DNA of 64,000 nt from positions 17,714,330 to 17,778,329 of the forward strand of contig CM067566.1 of assembly GCA_034336665.1 (NCBI GenBank), read 5' to 3'. Source of the DNA: Luscinia megarhynchos. Its lineage: Eukaryota > Chordata > Aves > Passeriformes > Turdidae. The notes beneath the pieces are model-generated. The model searched no databases. It saw nothing but the letters and a program-made list of their open reading frames with translations, and had not been told where the DNA came from. A program made the translations under genes and the position numbers. Positions 1 to 12,571 of this stretch are shown here, piece by piece. The first letter of the stretch is position 1; every line of letters begins with the position of its first letter.

Positions 1-2409
1 TTAAAAGAACTTGAGCTATGGGCAGCAGAAGAACTTATACATCTCATTTCTAAGCAGCCACTAAAGAAGGGACTTCCTTAAATGCTAAAGAAGAACAAGG
101 CACCTAAACTCTGAAACTTCACACAAGAGTTAATTACAGAAGACTGGATTTTGCTCATTAGTTCTAGCTCTAACCTACTGGTCAATGGGATGGTGAAATA
201 GGAATTTCTACAGGATTAAATCCTGTGGGATCTCAAACACATTGTCTAAAAGCATGGTTAGGGGGAAAGAGGAGGAAAATGCAGTCCATGCACTACATGA
301 CAAGTACATGTCAAATAGTCTTAGACTGATTTTAGTACATTCATTTCTAATATATTTCAGTGTTAATTGCCATCTCCTATTTGACATAATAATTATACAA
401 ATCTGAATAACTATAAAATTGCTGCCTTATATTGCAAATTAGTAATTATAGTAGTAAACATTAACAACATGCCATATATAAAATAGTGATTTGTATATTG
501 AAATGAATTAGAATTAATTGCAATATGTGATAATTAAAATTATGCAAACATTAGCTATCTAATTGTTAGGTCGATGTTTTTTCATTCAGATTTTCCTTTT
601 AGAGGTTGATATCATCATCCAAGAATTTTTAAAATGTGTAACTCCAAGGATTTTTTTTTAAATCCAAGGGGGAATGAAGAAATGAAACATGTCCTGATTG
701 AGCCCAGATGAGGATTTGAGGCAATACTCATGCACATGGCTATCCATGCAGGGCTATGAAGAGAAAACCTTCAAGGTATCTTCCCAAACAAGGAGGAATC
801 CTTTTCTTGTCCAATCTGCACAATGTGTCATAACCTTTACAGCTCAGAGACTTGGAACCAGAATCAATCACCACGATTAGCAGTGACAGCATCCTCAAAG
901 ACATCTTCCTGCCACTGCGACCTCTTAGGACTTGAGTGCAGAAAACTGCTTTAAAGCAGCTGTGGAATATCCACCTCAGGCTGCAGCTGGCTTCTTGTGG
1001 ACCTGTTTCATCCTCTTCCTGGAGGAAGCACTTAGGTGAGCACTGATGCATATGCACCTCAGACCCTCTCTATACTACAGTGGTTCTGTATCTTTTTTTC
1101 TCCTGGTATATATGTCCATTGCTAAGGAAAGACCCCTTGCTAAGGAAAGACCTCTTTCTCTCTGTTGATCATCACAAAATTTACAGATACAGGGTCAACT
1201 TCAAAAACTCTTTGAAAACTCTTACCTTAGATTTCAGGTTAGGTGTAGGTTTGGTAAAATGGTAGCAACTGCAAACTGGAAAGGAACATACAGAAGTTGG
1301 GCCAAAGTTAAATTAATACCTATCACAACCTTCAAATGATAATGGTAATATCCAGTATTGATAGGTACTGAAGATCTGCAATACTAGCACCCACACTGGG
1401 AGTTTTAAGGACTGTTTAGATTCAAGCTTTGTTAGAAGGAAAGTAGGAGGAACGAACTTTTGTCCTGGCAAAAATTTCCAGCTACTTTCAACTCCTTCCT
1501 TCATATTTTTGTATCCTGTATCTTTGTCCTCTTCTCATCTAATGCTCATCTCCTGCCTAGCTTCATTTTTGCAGTGCTGTAGAAGCCCTAATGGAGAGGA
1601 GGGGTTTGAGACATGAACATTGCTGTAATGTGCAAGCAAGGAACAAATTAGGTTGCTAAAATTATGTGATAACTCTACATTTATCTACTGAAGAACATCT
1701 TCAATATTAGTGGAAGACTGGGGAACTAATCAGAAAACAGTCCAGATGCATTATCAGCAACCGAGCAGTGAGAGGAGACAGCCCCTTTATGAAATTGTTT
1801 TCTTTGATAAAGGGAGTTTCTTAGTGCTGTAAATCTAACTCACATGAGTGATCATATAGCCACAGGTACAACATTCATTATTAACTAAGTAAAGAGTATG
1901 CACCAAATCAATTAAAAACAATCTTTAAAAGAAGGTACATAATTTAATTGTACCCAGGTACAGCTCTGTTCTAATTTATCTTCTGGTCACTTGCAAGGGA
2001 TTTTACTTAGATGTTTAATCTAACATTCATTGCAAAGGGTAATTCTCATGAAATTGCTATGGCATCTCCTGTATCACTTAATGCAAATGCTTCAGTGCCT
2101 CGGCAATGGAGAGGAGCTTTCTCAATAAAGACATGCATCACAGTGCAGTATGAAGGGCTCTCTTTGTTCAAGTTGTTTTAAAAGCAGCAAAATGTTTCAC
2201 AGTAACGAGACATTCAGACTCTAACACCAGCTACATTTAGATGACAAATCACATTCCAAATAGTGGATGTACATCACATGTCCATCATGCAGCAAGGAAT
2301 ATGGGCCCCAGACATGTTTTGCATATAAAAGCACATCCAGACTCATGAACTTGCACAGAAACACTAGACAGCATCAACTGATGTATGGCATTCAAATATA
2401 CTTGTGAAA
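1..2409. other. Non-coding tract, no gene recognised
   Basis: AT-rich unique-looking sequence. Open frames are short (up to about 105 codons), overlap on both strands and show no domain. It contains a small 18-bp tandem duplication (listed separately). Around 1975-2210 there is a stretch with an ATGCAAAT octamer at 2081-2088 directly after a CACTTA word, which reads like regulatory non-coding DNA but is unproven. Confidence 0.6.
1119..1154 (+). repeat. Two-copy 18-bp tandem duplication
   Basis: The 18-bp unit at 1119-1136, beginning TTGCTAAGGAAAGACC, is repeated at 1137-1154 with a single difference near its end. Only two copies exist, so it is a local slippage-type duplication and not an array. 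Confidence 0.85.
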
Positions 2410-2473
2410 TTAAAAAAAATCAAACGAACAAAAAAAACCCCAAAACAATAACAACAAAACAAACTGAAAACAC
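2410..2473 (+). repeat. A-rich low-complexity tract, (CAAAA)-like
   Basis: Nearly all A with scattered C, including several CAAAA and CAACAA words. Low-complexity DNA of this type is common in bird genomes and can mark an old retrotransposon tail, but no element body is recognisable upstream. Confidence 0.75.
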
Positions 2474-3260
2474 TTATTTTTGGCTCCTGAATCCTGATAT
2501 AAGACACTTAAATAAACAGCCCAGTCATTAAGGGTCATGTGGCTGTCAGCACCAATTAACCATACTATTTGTTTATATGTATGGAGTGAATTTCAGCAGG
2601 TACCAAAGCAAAGACATCTCACATGTCAAGCAAGCAGGAGCCAAGCTTTTTCAACTACCTATAAAATCATGGTGGTCAGCCAATGGGAGGGGATTTGCTT
2701 CCTGGGGAAGGAAGATTGACCCCAAAAGGGAAGATGAGAGCTGCAGCAAGAGGCCTCCACAGACTAGAATACCTGTAGGAGCCAACAAGACACCCACATT
2801 TCTAGGCAGGGGGCAGATGAAATGTGAAGGACTTGTACAGTAAAATGTCAAGCCTGAGCATGCTCTCATTCCTTCTTCAAAAATCCTTAAGACCTTTCAC
2901 ATCAGAGTTACTTCCAATTTAGACTGGTTTTGTTGTTTGGCACCACCTACCAGTTTGGGAGTGCAGTGAGCTGGGGCTGATATCTCCCAAGGGTATGGGA
3001 CACACACAGCTACAGCTGGGGACAAAAGACACACAGCTCCACGACCAGCTCCTCTTCCTGGGGAAGACCACACTATTTGCAGGAAACAAAGATCTGGCTG
3101 TTATAATCTGTTGTTCAAACATATGTAAGGAAAAGGTTTTCTGACTAACATCCCACTTGACATGGACTTCTTTTTGAGTTGTTTAGCAGGGGCTGGGAGG
3201 AGGCAAAAGAGAAGAGAGAATTGGCACAAACAGAACCTTCAGCCCTGAGTACTGATTTGC

Positions 3261-3281
3261 CATCAGCATATTACCAAAACC
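3261..3281 (+). repeat. Dispersed 21-bp direct repeat, copy 1
   Basis: An exact 21-bp match to 4126-4146, starting CATCAGCATATT. The word ACTGA also lies just upstream in both copies, separated from the repeat by 5 extra bases here. An exact 21-mer recurring within 1 kb is unlikely by chance even in AT-rich DNA, so a small duplication or two relics of one old repeat is plausible. Confidence 0.6.
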
Positions 3282-4125
3282 CTGCTGAAATAGCACCTCA
3301 GTGACAGGCAGCAGAGGGAGTTTCAAGGCAATCTTGCTGATACCTTCACATACATTTTCTCCATCTGCCAATTTTCTCTGGAGAACGAGATAGTTTGTTC
3401 CCTTACTCCACTACTCCTCATAATTAGAAGCAAACAGGTTGGGTTTTGTTTGGTTTGATTTTAATTAAGACCCCTACCAATGATGCTGTCCATCATCTCA
3501 GAAGACTGTTCAGGAGGACATGTACTTCTTTTCACAGTTGTCTTTCACCTTCACCCTTTTGCTGAATGTACAAAACATCACAGTAGGTACAGATTCCCAT
3601 ATTTAAAGAATACCAATGTAAGCAGCTATAAATCTTTTTACTAAGAAGCTCTCTTCAGGTTACCATTACAATCCATCTGCCTAATAAATGTATTTATAAA
3701 TGTGCATGTTTTCACACCTCTATCACCAAAATGGTGTCACTGTGCTGCTAATCATGATACAATTATTCAAGACCAGCAATGTAAGTCTGTGCTTTCTTCC
3801 TTGATACAGAGAGCTCTGTACCTGTTAGCCAGCATGGGGTTTTTTATCAAACATTGCTCTTAAATTTTTTCATTCTCCTGACATAAGTGAAATGGTTATG
3901 TTAGAGGGAAGATTAAAATGCATTACTCTGTAAAAAATAAACCCCACACACAAACTCAAAATATAAATATTGCCCTACTAGGGAAAATACATTTATGGTC
4001 ATGTTTGCATAGTCTAAATACCAACTCATCAGTAATTTGAAATCATTACCAACTTTTAGTTTGTACAATGGAATAAGTAAAAACGTTAATTTAAATATCT
4101 TTCCGCACAGAGAAACTCTACTGAC

Positions 4126-4146
4126 ATCAGCATATTACCAAAACCA
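4126..4146 (+). repeat. Dispersed 21-bp direct repeat, copy 2
   Basis: The partner of 3261-3281, identical over 21 bp. Here ACTGA abuts the repeat directly. No flanking similarity beyond this is evident by eye. Confidence 0.6.
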
Positions 4147-5223
4147 ATTTTCTTACATCAACTCACATCTTCCCCTAATTCTGTAGCATAGCTCTTGGGA
4201 GATGCTACAAGGTCTGTGTAAACTGGAAATCTAAATAACATTATGACGGCTGTTACAGAACTAATTTATAATCTAATACCCAAGTTGAATTTAATATCCT
4301 ACTTATTTATTCAGGCAAAATATCTGGAAAAGATATGTCACATCATAATGCAGTTTTTATGAAAATGGAAAAAATAAAGAGGAACTTTAAGTACGCATAA
4401 TAACAATCAGTAGGGACAGGTACAAGCAAGAACTGTTGCCTGCCCATCACATGAACAAAAGCTACAGTGCCTTAGTAATTGGACTGTTTGTTTCAGAATT
4501 CAATTATTACCAAATCTACTATTTTACATTAGATGTGCAAGCTGAAAATGCTTCTTGTATTAATGCTATTAGTTCCACAGCACAGCAGCATGTAAGTGCT
4601 GGACAAACTACTGCCTCCTCATCAGCCACCTTTAACAGTTCCTTTTTTTAACTGAATTGAAGAATTGAGCTTTATAGCAGCATTTCTAAATATGCCATTT
4701 TATTATAAACACAGTCATACATGCATCTTAACTCTCTATTTAATGAAAAACTGTCAGTGAATATAAAATTTACCTCTTAATTTGCCTTTTCTAAGACCTT
4801 CCAAGTGAATACCTCTCTCAAATATGGTTTTGTAAAAATATTTAGGAACACAGCAGGAGAGAAAACAAATAGGCTAAAATCATTCACAAAACATTTTGCT
4901 ATTGAAGTGTCATTGCTGGATAAGCCCTGTTAGCTATTCTGGCAGAAACAGCAGTTTATAAAAACTTAGTAGACCTGAATAGCATATTTATATGGCAGAG
5001 CTGAATGCCCAGAAAAAGGACAGCATCCATTCTTAGCCAACTTAATACCCACTGTGGAGGCCTGCATAAATCATATTACAGCAAATGCATAACCTTGTTG
5101 CTTAACTTGAGCTGTGCTGCAGTCCAGGCTTTCAGTCTCCACCTGGCATTTAGCAGATCAGAGACAGTCACTATCATGCTCTGGTGATTGCCAGGGGGCA
5201 TCAGTAGCACATACCACAACAAC

Positions 5224-5269
5224 AAATAAATATATACATATGTAGAAGAAACTATATATATGTTTATTT
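5224..5269. repeat. AT-rich imperfect inverted repeat (hairpin)
   Basis: The arm AAATAAATATATACATA (5224-5240) is complementary to TATATATATGTTTATTT (5253-5269) at 15 of 17 positions, and the two mismatches could form G-U pairs in RNA. The loop is 12 nt. The AT-rich composition makes it only weakly significant. Confidence 0.55.
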
Positions 5270-5780
5270 AACACTCTTGAATAGTTAAATTTAGATATAC
5301 AATTGACTCTAGGTGCAAAGTTGTACTGAGGCTACTATGAAAATGTCATTACCTTATTCACACAATTTGTTTGTATGTGCTTAGGTGAACCCAGTCACAG
5401 AGAAGGTGAAATTCACCTATTTGGAACTCAAGGACACAAAAACAGAAATTGGTCAACTCTGCTGCCCTTGATGGTGTCACTGTGTTGGAGAGCACAGGAT
5501 ATGCCTGGTTGGGTTTAACAGTCCCACCTCTCTTGCAATAGTATTTACTCTGAGTAAAAACCCTCAAAAGAAGATGAAAGGCTGCTGTTCAAGGCAAGTC
5601 ACAGAGTGACAATTAGATAATTCCTCTTCACTTTTCTCCAAAAACCTGCAGTTTCTTATCAGAAACACATACTTCACAGAACTACTGATTAGAGAGATGC
5701 TGCATCCTCCTCCCTATGAGTATGTTCCTAAGGTTTCTCTGAAAAACTAGCTTATTGTTGTCTTCCTTTAGAGGTCAAAG
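5270..5780. other. Non-coding tract, nothing recognised
   Basis: No domain, repeat family or exon signature was found. Short frames on both strands only. Confidence 0.5.
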
Positions 5781-6206
5781 GTTTGTCAAGTACTTGCCCT
5801 CCTATGATGTGCCCTCCTTAAAGCCCCACAGTAGCCAGCCCCAGTGGCAGCAGGAGTCCCCTCTGCTGGTCCTGTGCTCACATACCCTGCAGCAGGTTTT
5901 GTTTCAGCTAAGAAAAGAAACAGGAGGCCAAGGAGCCTGGTCTCCAGGATCAGAGCAGTCACACCATGGAGCCATGGGCAGGGGTGCAAAGAAGTGCAAC
6001 AGCCACCAGCACTGCTCTTCTCCCATTCATTACCCCAGAGAATGACAGCCCCATCCTCTTCCCACATCTTCTGTACTGCTTCAGAGACAGCAAGGCAAGA
6101 AAGAAAAGTTTCTCTAAATACAGCCAGGAAAGTGGCAGGGCACTGACAAAGACAGGCTTTGCACTCCCATCTCTCAGAAAGGTGAGGTTGCAGCAGGAGC
6201 CACAAG
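5781..6206. other. GC-richer block with overlapping open frames
   Basis: Clearly richer in C and G than its surroundings. It carries frames of about 100 codons on the plus strand and 139 codons on the minus strand (5786-6205). None has a recognisable domain, and frames open at once on opposite strands point to few stop codons from base composition and not to coding. It could be an unrecognised repeat or an exon of a non-coding transcript. Confidence 0.4.
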
Positions 6207-8431
6207 TGGACTACACAAAAGTGCTTCTAGATATCTCAGTATTTTATGTGCTTTACTTAGTTTAAAAAGATATATTTGAGGGGGGAAAAACCTGTAAGAT
6301 GAGATTAACTTCCTTTATTAAAAATAAACATTATGCATGGACTGCATTTGTTAGCCATAACAGACTTGATGTAAAATTTTTTTCCATTAGCTTTATAAAA
6401 ATAATGCTCAGGTTATTAAGTTACTTGGCATCCTAGAGAAGTGCCAAACACATCCAGTAAAATTGAGCTAAAAGTGGAGGGTGGGGGGAGTCTTTTTTTA
6501 TTTGTGTTTCTTTACCATATTTCTGCTCTTTGCATTTCTGAAGTCTACCCGGGCAGAAGCAGTTCCCATATAATTAAATCATTATATGGGGAATCCCCAT
6601 AAGCTGTCTTTAGGCAACTTACACTTCTTTTTCTCACCAAGGGTACAGCACAGGAGGGACTCATAAAATGGAAGATCCTCAGCTCTTGGTGCTTCAGGCA
6701 AGCAATAAACTTCCCCTGGCCGTGCACAGCATGAAGGCTCCTCTTCTTTCTTTCAACAAAAGGCTAAAACCTGTCTGCATTTTTCTTCAGTAATCCTTCA
6801 GTAGGGGAAATTATTTTGGATGGCAGCATGGCCAGCTGCTCTTAATTATAAATCAGGTCTCCAGCATATGTGCACAGTGCATGGGGCCACTCTAGCAGTC
6901 GGGGGGATGAAGGTGTGCAGGTGAGCCAGCCCTCCCAGGAGCAAACACTGCTGTACGAGCTGAAGGGCTGCAGCTCTGAACCCACAAAGCCCTCGATGAG
7001 TTCAGCTCCTGCACCTTCATCAGCCCTTCCCACAGGAAATGCTCCCATATTTATTGCTGCTGGAGGAGAGTAGGGCTCAAAACTTTCACTGCCTTACCAT
7101 TTCCTTGCCAACTTTTTCTCACTTGATTTTAAGACGTTCATTAACAACCAGATTTATGTGGGGTTTTCTTTAGAGTAAAAACAAACAGGCATATTTGGCC
7201 CAAGGACCAAATGCATCCCATGAAGTTCTACATTATGGCCTGAGGCCACTCTCTCCTATTCTCTCTCAACTGTCTCAAATATTTAAGGATTGCAGAAAGG
7301 CAGGAACCTCAGGAGAACATCTTGCCCAACATACCAATCACAGCATTATTTCAGCAGAGAAATATCTGGTAATAACAGAGCCCAGGTTTTTCATCAATGG
7401 GTGCCTCAAGCACTAATGCTCCTGGTTCAGACTCCAATCAATCAGACTGATTTACACTAAGTGGTGCTGAGGGCCAAGGAACTCCCACCAAAGTGAACAG
7501 ATTGCCTCAAAATCCTACCACATCTTTAGATTTTTAGATGTGGACTTAAAAAAATAATTTAGTCGATGAGTTTGAATTCATAGCTAAAATCACAGACTTC
7601 TATTTTACTGGCTTTATGAATTTTTCACTCCTTTTAGTTTTCTTTTCCCCCGAAGGCTGATAAGTTTAAAAGAGGAAGATTTTGATGGTGTCCACTGTAC
7701 TCTGGTACAAGTACCTGCATCCAAGTTCCAAATATTAGCAGGTATGCTTCTTATCCTTTTTATATCTTGGGGGTTTTTTTCATCCTTTAGCCTTAGAAGA
7801 AGACACGAATGAAAACTTGAGTCATGCTCCTTTTTGTTAGCAACATAGCACCACACAATCCCCACAGTCAAAAAATAATCATCCAATAGTTGAAGAACAA
7901 AATAAAGGAGACTGCAGCAAAGTGTTAAGACAGAAGAGGAAAGAACCAAAGGGAAAAGGGCATTGAACAACACAGCATGGAGAAAGGATGCAAAATTCTC
8001 AATTCATAATAAGCATTCACAGCTAAATGGCAAGCAGAAAGCACTGGCTACTGCAGCTGAGGTTCTAGCTTGGTAAGCAGTGTGTTTGCTCCATATGTTC
8101 AGCAAGCACCAACCTAAGCCATCTGCTTCTTGTGTCTGTGGTAACGGGAGCCAAAACATACCTGGTTTCTCACACCTGCTCCAAATGGAAAATACCTACC
8201 AAGAAAATAAAGCACTCCTCCTCAGTGGACACAAACCTCTAGGGAGTGTGTGTCTGTGCTTGTGTCTTGGGTGGGGGAGAAGAGTTCATCCCCCTGCGTT
8301 GCATAACATGCCAGAAAAATGTATGACATCTTCTAATAACTACAGGGCAGATTTTTCAAGTCAGGCATGTGCAACTGGGCTAGCCTAACTTAGGCATGCA
8401 AATAGCAGATGTGCATGCACAGATATCTGAC

Positions 8432-8434
<3 letters not shown>
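6207..8434. other. Non-coding tract, no gene recognised
   Basis: Unique-looking sequence. It includes a modestly GC-rich patch at about 6890-7070 and a short hairpin at 7518-7543 (8-bp arms CCACATCT and AGATGTGG around a 10-nt loop). The minus-strand frame at 7614-7973 (119 codons) has a hydrophobic start but no family resemblance. Confidence 0.5.
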
Positions 8435-8473
<39 letters not shown>

Positions 8474-8484
8474 AGACACAGATA
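8435..8484 (+). repeat. (CA)17 microsatellite with imperfect tail
   Basis: Seventeen uninterrupted CA units at 8435-8468 are followed by GACACAGACACAGATA. A perfect run of this length is normally polymorphic in vertebrates and can adopt Z-DNA. The minus-strand frame running through it (poly Val-Cys) is an artefact of the repeat. Confidence 0.97.
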
Positions 8485-9127
8485 ATTCATATTTCACAGT
8501 CTGACAGTACTGGGGCACAGGTTTATCTTCAAAAGTTGACTCTTGTGGAATTTTGCATCCTGATAGCAAGGAAAATATGTTCATCTATGTTATTCAGCTA
8601 TTATTCTGGTATTCAGATGGAATTCAAAGCAGACACCTAGAGCAAAAAATGACCCAATGTTTCAAAAGAAGTAGGGAGCAATGTATGGTAAGGAATAGAT
8701 TTAAATTAATCTTTACTCACTATATTAGCTGCACTGCTGTTAATATAACATCGTACCCAAAAACAGGCTCAAGAATTATTATTTTTAGTATTTGAGAATT
8801 AGATCATGATAGAGGGTAATTTAAGTGGTGCACTGAGTGTTTTATGAACGTGCAGTGACAAGTAAGATTGCTGTACATGGGCAAATTTGAAAAGCGAAAT
8901 GAAAGAGCCAGGAAATAACAGAACTGAGAAGCACAGTTGTACAAGGGGCAGATGGATCTTACATCTTTTGTCCTGTGATGGTTTGGCTGCCATTGGCTCA
9001 TCTCACCAGAAACTGAGGAAAGCAAATAATGGGAAAAAAAAAAATGAAAGTATCCTCAAAGCTGCTGAGAAAGGAGAAACAGATTCAGGCTCTGACCTGA
9101 CAAAGTCATGGAGCCAATGTCCTTTTG
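8485..9127. other. Non-coding tract, nothing recognised
   Basis: AT-rich, with frames up to 87 codons and no domains. No repeat family was recognised. Confidence 0.5.
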
Positions 9128-9232
9128 AAAATCCTAATATAGAAATCTAAAGATGTGACCTGATTTCAAAAAGTACTGAGCACTCAGAAAATCCCATTGA
9201 CTTCAGTATAAGTAACTGCAAGAGCACAGCAT
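9128..9232. repeat. Ancient sauropsid palindromic repeat (decayed)
   Basis: The stretch contains, in order, TTTTGAAAATCCT, ACCTGATTTCAAAAAGT, ACTGAGCACTC and CCCATTGACTTCAGT, ending in GCAAGAGCACAGCAT. These are the word order and spelling of a widespread old non-autonomous repeat of turtles, crocodiles and birds, with a GAAAATCAGGCC-type end, GCTGAGCAC, and CCCATTGACTTCAATGGGAG at its centre. I do not give a library name because I cannot check one. A related relic lies at 61515-61645. Confidence 0.55.
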
Positions 9233-12200
9233 ATCCTTTCAATTGCTAGTAATTCCATGAAATATGTTTGCCACCTACAAGATCAATGGGATGGGTAGAT
9301 GCTAAGTATCTCACAAGATCAAGCTTATGTGGCTAGGAGATAAACCAATCACTACATGATATACCCTTTGTCTCTCAACTACAGGTTCAAAGCAAAACCA
9401 AAATTACAAGTTCTGCTCAATGAATGGTACTGACTTGTGAAGCTTTAACGACACAATATATGAGTAATCAATACATTTACACACATAAAATGCATCTCTT
9501 AAACACTTCACAGTAAATTTAAGTCATGCACTTTTATTGTTCAAACATTTTTCCAGATTTTCCTTCATTAAAACTGTAGGCTGTTCTGAATATCAAGACT
9601 GCACAGCTCAGGTCAAGAGTTTTGGAACAGATAAACAAATGAGCAAATCCAATTTGATTTTTAAAAATAAATTATTTTTTCCCTTAAAGGAGAACAAATG
9701 TGGGATCCTCTCAGAATGACAAATATTTCCTATAAGGATCCAAGTCCACTTTTACTCTTTTTTTGAATTGGTATATTTGTATCATTTTAAACAAATATGC
9801 TGGTATATTCATATTAACCAATGGTTGCTGTTCTCAAGGAGAAGAAATCCATTGTCAAAGCACCAAAAATATATTGTTATACCAAAGTTCAAGAGAGCTT
9901 TGAATGCTTAAATGGCCCAATACCATCCAACCACTATGGAATCAGCCTTTTATACTAAGGTGACACCAGAGTGTTACTGGACTGCCCTGTTCTGTAAAAC
10001 TTTTTTCATGTCATTCCACTGATTTGCTACAGAAAAGACTCCTGGTTCTGTCTTAGCAAAGCCTTCTGGTGTTGGGCTTCAATTAAAATTTCATAATAAA
10101 ATACTGCTTATTTTAAACGCTGCAAACACTTCATAAAAAAAAAGTTACCATCATTAATCTGGAACACTGTTCTTCATAATTATGCCTTTAACAGTGTAAT
10201 ACTGTACAGGGCTACATGTACAGAAACATGTACTCATACACAGTAGAGTAAGTCAAAATTGAAACATAATCCCAAAAGTTTTTCTGTGCAATCAAACCTC
10301 AATATATCTCAGCTTTTTTTTTTTCCTAATATGGGTTCTGAAAGCCGAATCTGTTTCTGGGTTTGACTTTATTTTTTCACTGGAGGAGGAAAAAAAGGGC
10401 AAACAGTAACTTCTGCTTTAAAAACACCACTCTTTACCTATGCCTTAACAAACTGTACAATTAAGAGGATCAGAAGAGATAGGTTTACAACAGAAGCTCC
10501 TGAAAATTAGAGATTTTACATCAGTCAGTGATCTTTCTTTCACAACCAGACCAGTTGCATCAGTTTCCTGTAAGTTATTCTCATTGGCTATGCACCTGTG
10601 GAACTACCTGAAGAGTGCATAAGTAACCAAAACTAGGACCAAAGAGCATAGGCAGCATCTGACAACCCCGCTGGTGCCTGACCTCCACTGCAGGTCTGCC
10701 TTTGGGATCCCTGCACTTTAGAGAAAGACAAGGGGTGCAGCCAGGGATGAAATGAGAGCCAATGGAAACTGATGGTCAGGTGCTACCTATAGAGGACCAA
10801 GGCAGACAGGGAGCAGAGACATTACACTGCTGATAGAAATGTAGCTCACTGCCTGTCAACAGGCGTTTTTTTCCTCTGCCTGTCTCCCTAGATAAAAAGA
10901 GCGGTTATCGTATCACAAATAACACTCTGCTACTGCACTTAATCTTAAGATGGAAGGGCTGCATCCCATTCATCAGCACACAGAAGCCAGAGAAAACAAA
11001 CAGGTGACTCTGAAGTTCCTAAATACTGACTCTTACCAGACTAATTTCTAATAGTCACACAAATTCCATTTTACTCAGCGAGAAAATACTCCAGGGCTGC
11101 TACAGATTATGTTACAATCACCTGCTAGCAATGTGACTGAGCATCCATTTTGCATTAATCTCAAACAAGCACAGCTAGAATTGTTCCTTCAGCCAGGAAT
11201 ATTGGATAGGAGACACTTGCACCTGTGACACAGGGATATAAAGGCAGATGTGGAGCTTTCTGGTGGCCATCACCCCCCATCCAGCATTACCAGGCTTCAC
11301 TCCAGCCACAACGACCAACATGGTCACTTTAAGATTACTGACCACTCTACTACATTCAAAAGAACAATTCAGTTCTAAAAACCTCTTGTTTATTCTTTCA
11401 AATGGCAACTTCTATAAATTTTAATGCCTCTCCCTTATTTTTGGTCACTTCCTAGATCTCTTTATAGACAAACATTTTAACCTTAAGGTAATTCTTACTG
11501 GAAAGAGAAAGAATTTATCATTCTTTTGCCATCTGTTCTAATCTACCAAGACAGAGAATAGATATTATTCAATGCTGTATTTGCTGGCACAATAATCTCC
11601 ATAATGTGTAAGAATTTGAGAGACATTAGCTCTGGAGATTGAATATTTAACCATTTCTTAATATCAAGTCTTGAAGTACAGACACAACTACTCAATGTCA
11701 GTACAAAGCTTTTTTTCATTCAAACAAATGCAAATTTCTGTCAAATTTCACCATTAATAATGTTTAGGAATAATTCCCATGTTTTCAGATAAACTTACCT
11801 AGTTAAGTTCAGGTAGGTCTCTTTGCCAGCATCACTCTGTGACACAGGTATTTATTTGAGAGCTGCCTCATGTACGCTAATGACTGAAATCCCTTTCACC
11901 GTTTTGTTTTGCTGTTACATGTTTTCAAACAACAGATGCATTTGTAGCCAAATACTTGCCCTCAGCTCTTTGACACAAGCTACCCCTCACATAAAGGTTG
12001 GCAAACTGACATATCTCCTGCAATTTTAAAACTCTGCTGTCACTTGCAGAAAAGCAATTGAAAATTGCTCCTTTTACCCACTTTGCAAAGCAGCTGGTGA
12101 ATGACATGCAGTGTGCTCTCTCCTGCTCTATGGAATCACAGAATTATGAGCATCACAATTAGCCAGAAACACATATTCATTCTCATCTTCCATTATTCTG

Positions 12201-12553
12201 CAAGCAGAATAGTGTCTCCAAAATTTTCATTAGCATTATCAGCTGCAAATGATGATACACTGTCAAAGTTTAAATCACATTATTCTAGTATGCTTTTTCT
12301 TTTTCCCAGTATTCTCTTCTTGTTTGTATTCCTGTACTGGAAAACAACTATATTAAATTATGTAGTAAAAAAAGCTATCAGAAATGTTTTGCCATTTCCA
12401 CGGTTTTAAGTGGTCTTAAACAAAAATACATACCTTCAACCAAATCTTTTCTTTCCCAACTGAAAGCAAACTGATTGCTGGCAATACTTACAGCTTTTGT
12501 CCTACCAAGACATATGACTGCAACTATAGGTGAGGTTTGGCAAACAATATTGC
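9233..12553. other. Non-coding tract, no gene recognised
   Basis: Unique AT-rich sequence. A less AT-rich patch spans about 10640-10870 without recognisable content. No frame longer than 77 codons was seen before 11.8 kb, and a 102-codon plus-strand frame at 12101-12409 lacks any domain. Confidence 0.55.
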
Positions 12554-12571
12554 ATAATATAATTATATTAT
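12554..12571. repeat. Perfect 18-bp AT palindrome
   Basis: Positions 12554-12571 read identically on both strands. They are preceded by the 8-bp palindrome CAATATTG (12545-12552) and followed by two copies of GTTATAAT. The whole of 12545-12592 is AT-rich and could extrude a cruciform. Confidence 0.7.

Larger units (their letters stand above)
2474..5223. other. Non-coding tract, no gene recognised
   Basis: AT-rich sequence without a supported exon or known repeat. The one notable item is a 21-bp word present twice on the same strand, 865 bp apart (listed separately). Open frames of 60-72 codons on both strands are consistent with chance. Confidence 0.55.

Noticed and set aside
5185..5205. CTCF-like word GCCAGGGGGCATC
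   Set aside because: Only about 10 of 14 core positions fit. Similar partial matches occur at 41263, 44276 and 51946, so it is not distinguishable from chance by eye.
5786..6205. 139-codon minus-strand frame
   Set aside because: Open frames on both strands at the same place and no domain. Base composition explains it.
8390..8584. Minus-strand frame with a Val-Cys repeat
   Set aside because: It is the translation of the (CA)17 microsatellite.
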